DNA from: Prevotella sp.
GTDB taxonomy: Bacteria; Bacteroidota; Bacteroidia; Bacteroidales; Bacteroidaceae
Direction of reading: 5' to 3'
Assembly: GCA_022775985.1 (NCBI GenBank)
Contig: JALFIM010000027.1
Location: forward strand, 1-49,700
DNA length: 49,700 nt
This document shows positions 18,185 to 26,500 of this stretch, in pieces. Each line of letters starts with the position of its first letter. Positions within the stretch are counted from its first letter, which is position 1. Made by a program: the position numbers and the translations under genes. The notes under the pieces were generated by a model that was not told where the DNA came from, did not search any database, and saw only the letters and a program-made list of their open reading frames with translations.

Positions 18185-19351
18185 ATGAGCACACTCAAGC
18201 CCTACACGAGCCTACACGGCAAAGCCTACACCATAAGCAAGATTCTCGGACAAGGAGGATTCGGCATCACGTACCTCGCCTCCGACAACGCGAATGGACG
18301 CTATGTGGCCATAAAGGAGTTTTTCATGAAGGATTTATGCAACCGCGCCAGCGACGACTCCACCGTGTCCGTGCCCTCCACGGGCAGCAAGGAGGCCGTG
18401 CATAGGTTCAAGCAGAAGTTCCTCAAGGAGGCACGCACCATATCGTCGCTCAGCCATCCCAACATCATACGCATATACGACGTGTTCGAGGAGAACGCCA
18501 CCGCCTACTATGTCATGGAGTACATAAGCGGCGGCAGCCTCAACGACTACATCAAGAAAAACGGCAACATGTCCGAGTCCGTGGCGCTGCGCTACGTACT
18601 CCAGGTGGGCGACGCGCTGCACTACCTCCACGGCATGAGCATAAACCACCTCGACATCAAGCCCGACAACATACTCAACGACAACGGACGGGCCGTGCTC
18701 ATAGACTTCGGACTGGCCAAACGCTACGACAACGACGGCCAGCAGACGAGCACCACGCCCGTAGGACTGAGCCATGGCTACGCCCCACTCGAGCAGTACA
18801 AGAAGGGCGGAGTGGCGGAGTTCTCCCCCACCACAGACATATACTCGCTCGGGGCCACACTCTACAAGCTGCTCACCGGGCAGACACCGCCCGATGCCAA
18901 CTACGTGCTGGAGAACGGCATCAACACGAAGGAGATAAACGCGTCGGCCGCCACACGCAAGGCCATAGCCGCCGCCATGCGCCCGGTGCGCAAAGACCGT
19001 CCGCAGAGCGCGGCAGCATTCATCAAGATGCTCTACCCCAACTGGAAGCCCGCCGTCAGCGACGACGACGTGGAGGTGATAGATGCGGAGACCGCCGACG
19101 GCAATGACGTGTACGTAAGCAGCGCGGACAGCAATGACGACAAGCCCAAGAGCACAGGCAGTGGGCAAAAGGGCAATGGCGGCGGCAGCAATCCCAAGTC
19201 CGTATCGTCTGACAGTATAATAATATGGTGGATTCTGCTCCTCGCCGGCATAGGCACAGGCATATACCTCGCATGCAACGGCGGCGGCATGCCTAACTGG
19301 TACAAGGGCGTGATGATAGCCATAGCCGCAAGCTACAAGGCATTCAAGTAG
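18185..19351 (+). CDS. Hanks-type Ser/Thr protein kinase, membrane anchored
   Basis: 388 residues. The kinase domain (about 15-285) has GQGGFG (22-27), Lys44 in VAIKEFF, Glu82, the catalytic loop HLDIKPDN (155-162) with Asp157, DFG (174-176) and SHGYAPLEQY. Like its neighbour it is HLD rather than HRD. A disordered Asp/Ser/Gly-rich linker (about 291-342) precedes a membrane helix (about 343-364) and a second hydrophobic stretch at the C-terminus. It is the first gene of the putative operon, 23 bp before the radical SAM gene. An FHA protein, a natural phospho-Thr reader, is encoded in the same operon. Substrate is unknown. Confidence 0.92.
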   Translation: MSTLKPYTSLHGKAYTISKILGQGGFGITYLASDNANGRYVAIKEFFMKDLCNRASDDSTVSVPSTGSKEAVHRFKQKFLKEARTISSLSHPNIIRIYDVFEENATAYYVMEYISGGSLNDYIKKNGNMSESVALRYVLQVGDALHYLHGMSINHLDIKPDNILNDNGRAVLIDFGLAKRYDNDGQQTSTTPVGLSHGYAPLEQYKKGGVAEFSPTTDIYSLGATLYKLLTGQTPPDANYVLENGINTKEINASAATRKAIAAAMRPVRKDRPQSAAAFIKMLYPNWKPAVSDDDVEVIDAETADGNDVYVSSADSNDDKPKSTGSGQKGNGGGSNPKSVSSDSIIIWWILLLAGIGTGIYLACNGGGMPNWYKGVMIAIAASYKAFK

Positions 19352-19374
19352 CACACACCAGTATCAATGACATC

Positions 19375-20439
19375 ATGAACAAATTGCAATCCATAGACCG
19401 TGAGATAGCCTACTGGCAGCGTGAGCGGCTGAAGATAACGCATCCGCTGCGGCAGCTCTTCTGGGAGTGTACGCTGCGCTGCAACCTCGCATGCCGCCAC
19501 TGCGGCAGCGACTGCCGCACCGACTCCGCCACCGCCGACATGCATCTCGACCGTTTTCTGCCCGTGCTCGACGAGATAAAGAGCCACCAGCCGCACACGC
19601 GCACCATAGTGTACACCGTAGGCGGAGAGCCGCTCGTGCGCAAGGACATCATAGAGTGCGGACGCGCCATCACCGGGCGCGGATTCCTGTGGGGCATGGT
19701 GTCCAACGCCTACCTGCTCGACGGCCCCATGACCCGCGCCCTCTGCGATGCCGGCCTGCGCTCGCTGGCCATAGACATCGACGGCCTCCGCGACGACCAC
19801 GCGTGGCTCCGCAACAGCAGCAAGAGCTTCGACCGCGCGTATGACGCCATCGGCCACCTGCGTAAGGAGCCACGGCTGCTGTGGGATGTCATCACGTGCA
19901 TACACCGCCACAACATCAGTCACCTCCCCGAAATAAAGCGCATGCTCATAGAGGCGGGCGTGAGGCAGTGGCGGTGCTTCACCATCATACCCATGGGACG
20001 GGCCGAGGGGCAGGACGACCTGTCGCTCACCGATGAGCAGTTCAGGCAGCTCATGGACTTCATAGCAGCCACGCGGCGCGAGGGCAAGATAGCCCTGTCG
20101 TACGCGTGCGAGGGATTCCTCGGCGACTACGAGGGCCTCGTGCGCCCATACCACTTCTCATGCCACGCCGGACTGACGGTGGCCTCGGTGCTCAGCAACG
20201 GCGACGTGTCGGGATGCCTGAGCGTGCGCAGCAACTACCGCCAGGGCAACATATTCACCGACGGCGGCTTCTGGCGCATCTGGAACGACAGGTTCGGCCC
20301 ATACCGCGACCGCGAGTGGATGCGCCGCGACGACTGCGCCGAGTGCGACATGTGGCGCTACTGCCAGGGCAACGGCATGCACCTGCGCCGCGACGACGGC
20401 TCGCTCATGCTGTGCCACCTGAAGAAACTGCGGCGGTAA
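19375..20439 (+). CDS. Radical SAM/SPASM peptide-maturase-type enzyme
   Basis: 354 residues. The radical SAM cluster is CX3CX2C at Cys36, Cys40 and Cys43 (LRCNLACRHCGSDC), with extra cysteines at 32 and 47 and GGEP at 83-86. The C-terminal SPASM region, which binds auxiliary iron-sulfur clusters, shows Cys263, Cys281, a CX2CX5C at 321/324/330 and Cys347. The opening LFWECTLRCNLACRHCGSDC closely matches the TIGR04133 type of Bacteroidetes radical SAM enzyme, whose partner is a small lipoprotein. SPASM enzymes usually modify peptides, and the small protein encoded 58 bp downstream is the likely substrate. Reaction type is unknown. Confidence 0.9.
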   Translation: MNKLQSIDREIAYWQRERLKITHPLRQLFWECTLRCNLACRHCGSDCRTDSATADMHLDRFLPVLDEIKSHQPHTRTIVYTVGGEPLVRKDIIECGRAITGRGFLWGMVSNAYLLDGPMTRALCDAGLRSLAIDIDGLRDDHAWLRNSSKSFDRAYDAIGHLRKEPRLLWDVITCIHRHNISHLPEIKRMLIEAGVRQWRCFTIIPMGRAEGQDDLSLTDEQFRQLMDFIAATRREGKIALSYACEGFLGDYEGLVRPYHFSCHAGLTVASVLSNGDVSGCLSVRSNYRQGNIFTDGGFWRIWNDRFGPYRDREWMRRDDCAECDMWRYCQGNGMHLRRDDGSLMLCHLKKLRR

Positions 20440-20497
20440 TGGGCAGCCACGCGCCGCACACCACACCATTGTCACGACACAACAAAACACTGCATAT

Positions 20498-21073
20498 ATG
20501 AACAAAGACACCTCCAAACGCGCCGCCGCCACCGTAGGCAGCGCAGCAGCGGGCAGCGCCGTGGGCGCGGCAGCAGCCGCCATGGCACCAGGCATGGCCC
20601 AGGCAGCACAGCCCACCACCGATGCTGATGCCGACATCACGCCCGAGCCCGACTCCCATGAGCCCGAGCCTACACACCTCACGGCCGCACCCACACCCGA
20701 CACGGCCGCACACGACACCACACCCGTACCCGAGCCGACTCCAGACACCCCAACGCCCGACACTGACGACAACACGCTCGACACGTCATACATCATAGAC
20801 AGCATAGCCGACCACTTCCCGCCAGTAGACACCATGGTCTGCGTCTACGGAGGGCCAGACCTCACTGACCCTGTGTGGCACATGTACGATGATGGCTTAG
20901 CAGACCCCATAGACGTAGTGCATCCCACAGACCCCACGGAGCAGCAGCTGTATATAGACACACAGCCAGACGTGTACGGAGGGCCAGTGATGCCCGACAA
21001 CGTAGGCCCCGACTACGACCCGCTGTCAGACGGCAGCGTGATGCCCGACGATACCGACACGACGCCGGCATAA
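20498..21073 (+). CDS. Small YGGP-motif protein, candidate substrate of the radical SAM enzyme
   Basis: 191 residues, no family I can name with certainty. Residues 1-38 are Ala/Gly-rich and hydrophobic after MNKDTSKR, either a signal peptide ending at AQA or a glycine-zipper membrane segment; there is no lipobox. Residues 39-95 are low-complexity Pro/Thr/Asp/Glu. The C-terminal half holds two YGGP motifs (117-120 and 160-163), two VMPD motifs (164-167, 181-184) and the only Cys (115), just before the first YGGP. A Tyr-Gly-x-Pro motif is, as I recall it, typical of lipoproteins paired with TIGR04133 enzymes. Position after the radical SAM gene makes it the prime modification target; that is inference. 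Confidence 0.72.
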   Translation: MNKDTSKRAAATVGSAAAGSAVGAAAAAMAPGMAQAAQPTTDADADITPEPDSHEPEPTHLTAAPTPDTAAHDTTPVPEPTPDTPTPDTDDNTLDTSYIIDSIADHFPPVDTMVCVYGGPDLTDPVWHMYDDGLADPIDVVHPTDPTEQQLYIDTQPDVYGGPVMPDNVGPDYDPLSDGSVMPDDTDTTPA

Positions 21074-21173
21074 GCCTGTGCCGCCACGCCGCGCCACAGA
21101 CCGCACGCCGCCGCGCCACAGCAAGCAGAAACCAATGTACAATGGCCCGCACACGGGCACAAAACCAATTATA

Positions 21174-21557
21174 ATGAACGAATACCTTTATCTCAACAGC
21201 CGCGACGAACTGTACAAGATCGACATAACGCGCATAGTGTTTTTCGAGGCCGACGGCAACTACACCGGCTTCACTCTGTGCAACGGACAGAAAGGGTCGG
21301 TGTGCATGAACCTCGCACAGATGCAGAAACTCATAGCCGAGAACCTCAGCGACTCCGCGGCTACATTCGCACGCATCGGCAAGCGGCACATCATAAACAT
21401 GAACTACGTGTTCCACATCAGTCTGCTGAAGCAGCGCCTCACGCTCAGCGACGGCGCGTCGTTCGCCTACGACCTCGACATATCCAAGGAGGCACTGAAG
21501 AAACTGAAGGACATATACACCACATCGGTGAGGACACTCGCCAACAGCAAGAAGTAA
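21174..21557 (+). CDS. Stand-alone LytTR DNA-binding protein
   Basis: 127 residues consisting almost only of a LytTR domain. It begins MNEYLYLNSRDELYKIDITRIVFFEADGN, has FARIGKRHIINMNYV in the middle, the DNA-contacting core of this family, and ends soon after the domain. There is no receiver domain, so control must come from another protein or from level. I start at ATG 21174; upstream codons in this frame are G/C-rich spacer. It lies between the YGGP protein and the FHA protein, so it may regulate this operon. The 100-bp spacer before it contains a direct repeat GCCGCGCCACAG. Confidence 0.88.
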   Translation: MNEYLYLNSRDELYKIDITRIVFFEADGNYTGFTLCNGQKGSVCMNLAQMQKLIAENLSDSAATFARIGKRHIINMNYVFHISLLKQRLTLSDGASFAYDLDISKEALKKLKDIYTTSVRTLANSKK

Positions 21558-21580
21558 ATATCATAAACATACAAGCATAA

Positions 21581-22345
21581 ATGTACGAGAACCTACGCGG
21601 CGCCACCATCGTCATAGGACGTGAGGAGGGCAAGAGCCGCCTAATAGTAGCCGTCAGCAAGGACGGCAAGACATACACAGGAGCCATAGGAGCTGAGGGA
21701 TGCGTGCCCAACTGCGTGAGCCGCTACAAGCCAGTGGAGCAGTCGGGCCACTGCCAGATAGCCGTGGCCGCCGACGGCACGCTCACCGTAAGCAACCTGA
21801 AGGCCAACAACAGCACCTACATCAACGGCGTGGAGGTGCTGTCCAAACGCGCCAGCGCCGGCAGCACGATAGAGCTCGGCATGTTCAGATTCAAGGTATC
21901 GCTCACCGCCGTGCTCAATGCCGCCACCAAGATGGTGCCGCAGCCCGTGAAGGAGGTGGACATACGGCCGCTCGAGAAGGTGTACGATGAGTACCACGAC
22001 AACCTGCTCGCCATCACCAAGCGCACGCAGCGCATCAACAACGCCCGCAACTTCTCCACGGTGCTCACCATGGGTAGCGGTATAGCGCGGTTTCTGCCGA
22101 GCCTCAATCAGTTCGCCGACATATTCATGCTCATGTTCTTCACCGGTCTGGTGATACTCCTCGTGTGCGTGTATCTGCTCTTCGCTGACAAGAGCGCGGA
22201 GAAGCGCGACAGGGTGACACTGGAGTTTCAGAAGAAGTACGCATGCCCCGACTGCGGCTACTTCCTCGGCAACCGCCCCTACCACCTGCTCATACAGCAG
22301 GACAACTGCCCCAACCCCAAGTGCCGCGCCAAGTTCATAAAATAG
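21581..22345 (+). CDS. FHA-domain membrane protein with C-terminal zinc ribbon
   Basis: 254 residues. The N-terminal 110 residues fit an FHA phospho-Thr-binding domain: IGREEGKSR, SGHCQIAV (Ser55/His57 region), LTVSNLKANNSTYINGVEV ending with the NNSTYING loop at 76-83. A helical linker (about 130-165) leads to one membrane segment (about 180-202), then a cytosolic zinc ribbon with Cys222/Cys225 and Cys243/Cys248. The first part also holds two extra Cys (41, 45). It is last in the operon, 23 bp after the LytTR gene. It could read phosphorylation by the membrane kinases encoded upstream. I know of no characterised protein with this exact architecture. Confidence 0.85.
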   Translation: MYENLRGATIVIGREEGKSRLIVAVSKDGKTYTGAIGAEGCVPNCVSRYKPVEQSGHCQIAVAADGTLTVSNLKANNSTYINGVEVLSKRASAGSTIELGMFRFKVSLTAVLNAATKMVPQPVKEVDIRPLEKVYDEYHDNLLAITKRTQRINNARNFSTVLTMGSGIARFLPSLNQFADIFMLMFFTGLVILLVCVYLLFADKSAEKRDRVTLEFQKKYACPDCGYFLGNRPYHLLIQQDNCPNPKCRAKFIK

Positions 22346-22464
22346 GCCGCGCCGCCCACATGCCGCCGCCACGGTGGCGCATACTGTGCTGACGCAAGCG
22401 CGGGAGCGCGACGCATATTATCTCACTCAACAAGTATATACATAGATAATCGGTATCATTACTA

Positions 22465-22498
22465 TGTCAAGAATTGGAGAATCCTCTAATTCTTGACA
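22465..22498. terminator. Strong hairpin between the FHA gene and DUF4250
   Basis: TGTCAAGAATT (22465-22475) pairs perfectly with AATTCTTGACA (22488-22498), extended inwards by GGAG/CTCT, to form a 15-bp stem. It lies about 120 bp after the FHA stop. The right arm CTCTAATTCTTGACA recurs twice near 48470-48533. It is a possible terminator or repeat relic; 22346-22464 also has a small CGCCAC/GTGGCG hairpin. Confidence 0.6.
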
Positions 22499-22552
22499 TG
22501 ATATATGCGAATACCACTTTAATATAAAATCAATTCTGAATACTTTTTTGTA

Positions 22553-22732
22553 ATGGAAAGACTTCCCGAAGACCCAATGATGCTGTTCTCAGCCGTCAAC
22601 ATGCTGCTGAGAGACGAATACGGCTCGCTCGACGAGCTGTGCGATGACATGAACGTAGACCGTGCCGGCCTTGAGACGAAACTCGCCGCTGCAGGTTTTG
22701 AGTACAACGCCAAGCAAAACAAGTTCTGGTAG
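22553..22732 (+). CDS. DUF4250 family small protein
   Basis: 59 residues, from ATG 22553 to TAG 22732. It begins MERLPEDPMMLFSAVNMLLR and continues with LDELCDDMNVDRAGLETKL and ends NKFW. This matches the DUF4250 pattern (LPKDPMMLLSVVNTKLRD..., DLCEDL.....L..KL), a short helical family found in Bacteroidetes and Firmicutes with no known role. Two tight hairpins follow the stop directly (GGCCC/GGGCC at 22732-22744, ACACCG/CGGTGT at 22745-22759). It is probably its own transcription unit. Confidence 0.85.
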   Translation: MERLPEDPMMLFSAVNMLLRDEYGSLDELCDDMNVDRAGLETKLAAAGFEYNAKQNKFW

Positions 22733-22850
22733 GCCCATCGGGCCACACCGCCACGGTGTAAGCAAAACGTCCATAAAACTACCATAACGTCACGAAACGA
22801 CCGCATCTGCTGGCGGCAATTATTAACACATGTTAATCACTGCTCAGTAT

Positions 22851-22950
22851 TGCGATTCGGGCCGTTTCGCGTTGCAAAACAGGCCATATCAGGTTGCGAA
22901 ACGGGCCGTTTCGCAACCTGATATGGCCTCTTTCATTTTGTCATATATCA
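22851..22950. repeat. GGCC-palindrome array B with a 49-bp perfect palindrome
   Basis: Three GGCC-centred units at about 22851-22871, 22873-22893 and 22894-22916. From 22881 to 22929 the sequence is a perfect inverted repeat with 24-bp arms around one G (22905). The shared tail appears as TCATATATCAGCATTTTATG at about 22940-22959. It lies in the 319-bp gap between DUF4250 and the large surface-protein gene and is likely to terminate transcription from the left. Confidence 0.85.
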
Positions 22951-23013
22951 GCATTTTATGACATCATGGGCCAAAAAACGCCGTCATGCTCACTCTTTTA
23001 TCAGAATCTTTCG

Positions 23014-23021
23014 TAATTTTG
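23014..23021 (+). promoter_or_regulatory. -7 element of the first large surface protein
   Basis: TAATTTTG matches TAnnTTTG, about 30 nt before ATG 23052. No -33 TTTG is seen at the usual distance. Confidence 0.5.
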
Positions 23022-23051
23022 CAACCAGCAATTATTAAATTCTTATTTACT

Positions 23052-25994
23052 ATGAAGAGAAATTTCTACTTTTACCTTACCGTGGCATCGCTCATGTCGC
23101 TACCGCAGGCCATGTCGGCACAGGCCAACGCCGACATCGTCTACAAGCAGACATTCGACTACCAGACCGACCTGGATGCGATGACCATAATCGACGGCAA
23201 CGGCGACGGGCAGACGTGGGAGTGGGAAGCCAACGGCTTCCACCAGGGCTACGTCATGAACCACCGCTCCGCCGACCTCGAAATCAACGACTGGATCATC
23301 ACACCAGCCATCGCACTTGAAGGCGGACGCGCCTACATCCTCACATACGGGGCACGTGGCAACGGAGTCATGGCCAACGACACGCAGCGGCTCAACGTGA
23401 GCTTCGGACAGGGCGACGACTACAGCACATACACCAAGCTGACAAAAGACCCCACGGTCAAGCCATCGTACACGTTCCTGCCGTTCAAGCAGTACTTGCA
23501 CGTCACCACGTCAGGCGACTACCACGTGGCCTTCAACGACATAAGCCACTACGATACCTACCCCACATACCTCGATGACATATACCTCTGCAAGGGCCCG
23601 CTGCTCGTAGCCCCCGACAGCGTGTCGGCGTTTACCGCCACGGCGGGAGCCAACGGAGCAGCAGAGGCCACGCTCACATTCACCGCACCCACCAAGCGCG
23701 TTGACGGCACAGCCCTCTCCGCGCTCACCAAGATAGAGGTGCTGCGCGGCGACGTGGTGGTAAAGACGTTCTCCGCCCCGGTCCCGGGCACAGAGCTGTC
23801 ATTCACAGACAAGAGCGTGGAGAGCGGCGACGTGACCTACACCGTGGTGGCATACAACGCCGAGGGCGACGGCATATCCACGCAGCGCACGCTGTTCGTA
23901 GGCGAGGACTTGCCCGGCAGACCTGAGAACACCGCCTCCACCGACGAGGGAGACAAGATACTGCTGTCGTGGGATGCCCCCACAAGCGGTGCCAACGGCC
24001 ACTACATCAATACGGCCGCACTGAAGTACAACGTGTACGTGGTGTACGGCTATGCCAGCAAGAAGCTCGTGGCACACGACGTAGTGGGCACGTCGATAGA
24101 GATACCCAACAACTTCGAGGGCGAGCAGACACAGAACGACTTTGAGGTATCGGCAGTGTCGTCGCGCGGCGAGGGCAAGTCGGCCACCATACCGGCCGTG
24201 ATTCTCGGTACGCCCTACACCCTGCCATTTGCCGAGAGTTTCCCCAATGGCACCCGCTCCACCATGTGGTGGCGCAACGACGGCTCCGTGTACGGCGGAT
24301 TCAACCTTGAGAAGGGCCGCTCCTACGACGGCGACGGCGGCTGCGCCGTGTTTACTCCCATAGAAGAGGACACGTGGGCGGAGTTCTGCACCGGCAAGAT
24401 ATCACTCAAGGGCAGCAAGCAGCCCACACTGAAGTTCTGCTACCTCTTCGACACCTACGATGAGTCGAAGCTGCAGGTAGCCGTCGACGCGCCGGGCATG
24501 AAAACGAAAATCATAGGCGTGTACCGCCGCGACCCGCTGGAGATAGACTGGGGACGCGACGTGCTCGACCTCTCCGCCTACAAGGACAAGCCGTACGTCA
24601 TAATACGTTTCCGCGGCACTGGCGGCGATGGCCATGACATCTGCTTCGACAACGTGGCCATCAGCGACGGCGACTACGACACCGACCTGGCCGTGAGCAT
24701 CAACACCACCACCGAGAAGGTGGGCGGCGAGAATGCACACGTCAACCTGCAGGTGGCCAACTTCGGCAATGCCGACGTGCGCGGCTACTCCGTGCAGCTC
24801 TACGCCGACGGCGAGCTCGTGGGTGAGGCACGCGAGACCGGCACACTCGAAGCCATGCGCTCCGCCACCAAGGTAATAGACTACCACCTGCCCGTGGGCA
24901 AGCAGAGCGTCACGCTGCAGGCCAAGGTGGCATGCGACGGCGACCAGAACCTTGCCAACAACACCAGCGACGAGAAGGCGATAAGCCTCTCCGACCCCGT
25001 GCTGACACCCGTCAGCGGACTCGGCATGACGCACACAGGCACCACTGCCACGCTGAGCTGGACGGCCCCGGCCGCCAACACCACCACCGTGACGGAGAGT
25101 TTCGAGGACTATGAGCCGTTCGTCATACCGCAGAACGATGTCATCGGCCCGTGGAATCTCGTAGACGGCGACCAGAGCTGGACACAGGGCATACCCGTAA
25201 GGAGCAGTGAGACGGGCGAGGTGGCTGCCTACCCCGGCGACACACAGGAGGAGGCCTTCGCCTGGATGGTGTTCGACCCGACGCTCACCACACCTGCCGT
25301 GAGCACCATGTACCCCGGCACATTCGACGCTCACACAGGCAAGCAGTACGCCATAGCGGCCTGTGCCACCGACATAGCCACCACCGCCACCAGCAACGAC
25401 GACTGGCTCATATCGCCGCTGCTCACAGGCGAGGCACAGAAGGTGTCGTTCTACGTGATGAGTCCGTCTACCAACCTGGCCGAGAGCTACGAGGTGCTCA
25501 CCTCTGAGGCCACTGACGACACCGCCGACTTCACCGTGGCGGCATCGGGCATAGTGAAGGGCACTGACGGATGGAAGCTGGTGGAGTGCGAGCTGCCGGC
25601 CGGCACGAAGTACTTCGCCATACGCTACTGCTCATACGACATGTTCATGATGGGTCTCGATGACATAACCTACTCTACCGGCGACGGCAAGCTCACGGGC
25701 TTCAACATATACCGCGACGGCAAGTTCATAGCCACCGTAGGTGCCGAGGCCACCTCGTACGACGACACCGAGGCCGGAACCGCCACGCACGCATACACCG
25801 TGACGGCCCTATACAGCCGCGGTGAGTCGCTGCCGGCATACATCTCCACAGGCATCGGTGCCGTGACGGCCGACGACGACGCATCCGCCACGCTCTACAA
25901 CGTGGGCGGTCAGCGCATCGGCAACGCCCAGCGCGGCGGTGTGGTGATAGTGCGCAAGGCCAACGGCCAGACATTCAAGATGCTCAGGAAGTAA
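23052..25994 (+). CDS. Large secreted protein with choice-of-anchor J and Fn3-like domains and a T9SS-like tail
   Basis: 980 residues. A signal peptide (MKRNFYFYLTVASLMSLPQ..., ending MSA) is followed by a choice-of-anchor J (cleaved-adhesin type) jelly-roll domain (about 30-180), two Fn3-like domains (about 195-390), a second jelly-roll domain (about 400-570), a CARDB-like segment, another Fn3-like domain, a third jelly-roll domain and a final Fn3-like domain. The C-terminus, YNVGGQRIGNAQRGG to KMLRK, resembles T9SS sorting tails of Prevotella. It is probably an outer-surface adhesin or carbohydrate-binding protein. I start at ATG 23052, after the promoter element. Ligand is unknown. Confidence 0.88.
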   Translation: MKRNFYFYLTVASLMSLPQAMSAQANADIVYKQTFDYQTDLDAMTIIDGNGDGQTWEWEANGFHQGYVMNHRSADLEINDWIITPAIALEGGRAYILTYGARGNGVMANDTQRLNVSFGQGDDYSTYTKLTKDPTVKPSYTFLPFKQYLHVTTSGDYHVAFNDISHYDTYPTYLDDIYLCKGPLLVAPDSVSAFTATAGANGAAEATLTFTAPTKRVDGTALSALTKIEVLRGDVVVKTFSAPVPGTELSFTDKSVESGDVTYTVVAYNAEGDGISTQRTLFVGEDLPGRPENTASTDEGDKILLSWDAPTSGANGHYINTAALKYNVYVVYGYASKKLVAHDVVGTSIEIPNNFEGEQTQNDFEVSAVSSRGEGKSATIPAVILGTPYTLPFAESFPNGTRSTMWWRNDGSVYGGFNLEKGRSYDGDGGCAVFTPIEEDTWAEFCTGKISLKGSKQPTLKFCYLFDTYDESKLQVAVDAPGMKTKIIGVYRRDPLEIDWGRDVLDLSAYKDKPYVIIRFRGTGGDGHDICFDNVAISDGDYDTDLAVSINTTTEKVGGENAHVNLQVANFGNADVRGYSVQLYADGELVGEARETGTLEAMRSATKVIDYHLPVGKQSVTLQAKVACDGDQNLANNTSDEKAISLSDPVLTPVSGLGMTHTGTTATLSWTAPAANTTTVTESFEDYEPFVIPQNDVIGPWNLVDGDQSWTQGIPVRSSETGEVAAYPGDTQEEAFAWMVFDPTLTTPAVSTMYPGTFDAHTGKQYAIAACATDIATTATSNDDWLISPLLTGEAQKVSFYVMSPSTNLAESYEVLTSEATDDTADFTVAASGIVKGTDGWKLVECELPAGTKYFAIRYCSYDMFMMGLDDITYSTGDGKLTGFNIYRDGKFIATVGAEATSYDDTEAGTATHAYTVTALYSRGESLPAYISTGIGAVTADDDASATLYNVGGQRIGNAQRGGVVIVRKANGQTFKMLRK

Positions 25995-26040
25995 TCACTG
26001 CACGCACGCATGGGCCGCACGGCCCTGCGTGTCATAAAGC

Positions 26041-26145
26041 GTGGCAGCCCATCGGATGCCACACGACACCACGGAGGGGTGACACCGCTCCTGCTATACG
26101 GGCCGAGAGCCAGCACAGCAGGAGCAGTGCCACCCCTCTCTTTTG
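26041..26145 (+). terminator. Terminator hairpins after the first surface protein
   Basis: A small GTGGCA/TGCCAC hairpin (26041-26062) is followed by a long one. GGGGTGACACCGCTCCTGCT (from 26076) pairs with AGCAGGAGCAGTGCCACCCC, which ends at about 26136, and CTCTCTTTTG follows. This is a strong intrinsic terminator for the + strand. It fills much of the gap 25995-26300. Confidence 0.85.
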
Positions 26146-26305
26146 TACGTGGCCGCATGCGGTGAGGGCCGCCACACGGCACGCGTAGGCATGCCCTGCC
26201 TGTCTTTTTGCCACTATTTTGCATAAAAACTCACATTAACGTAACATTTATCAATATTTATTTTACTTTTTATCGTATTTATTTCGTTTTTTCAAATAAA
26301 TTAAA

Positions 26306-26313
26306 TAAATTTG
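26306..26313 (+). promoter_or_regulatory. -7 element of the second large surface protein
   Basis: TAAATTTG matches TAnnTTTG and a partial -33 (TTTC at 26282-26285) lies 20 nt upstream, in a very AT-rich stretch. The leader to ATG 26501 would be about 180 nt. I see no known riboswitch in it, only a short unsupported 20-codon frame at 26358-26420. Confidence 0.55.
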
Positions 26314-26500
26314 CGCCTTGTAAACATACTATTACAGGAAGTCATATTATATATATAATGTATAGGCGAAACCAGTGGGCCCACGGCATAGTGCGGCAAG
26401 CCACTAAAGCAGAAGCATAGAAAACATACGTAAAACACAGCATACTGTCACGGATTGACTCTATTCTTATTATTAATATTTTTCTAAAACACGTTAGCTT

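Noticed and set aside
26314..26500. Possible riboswitch or structured leader before the second surface protein
   Set aside because: The leader is long (about 180 nt), but I could not match a known riboswitch core or a strong fold. The 20-codon frame inside is unsupported.
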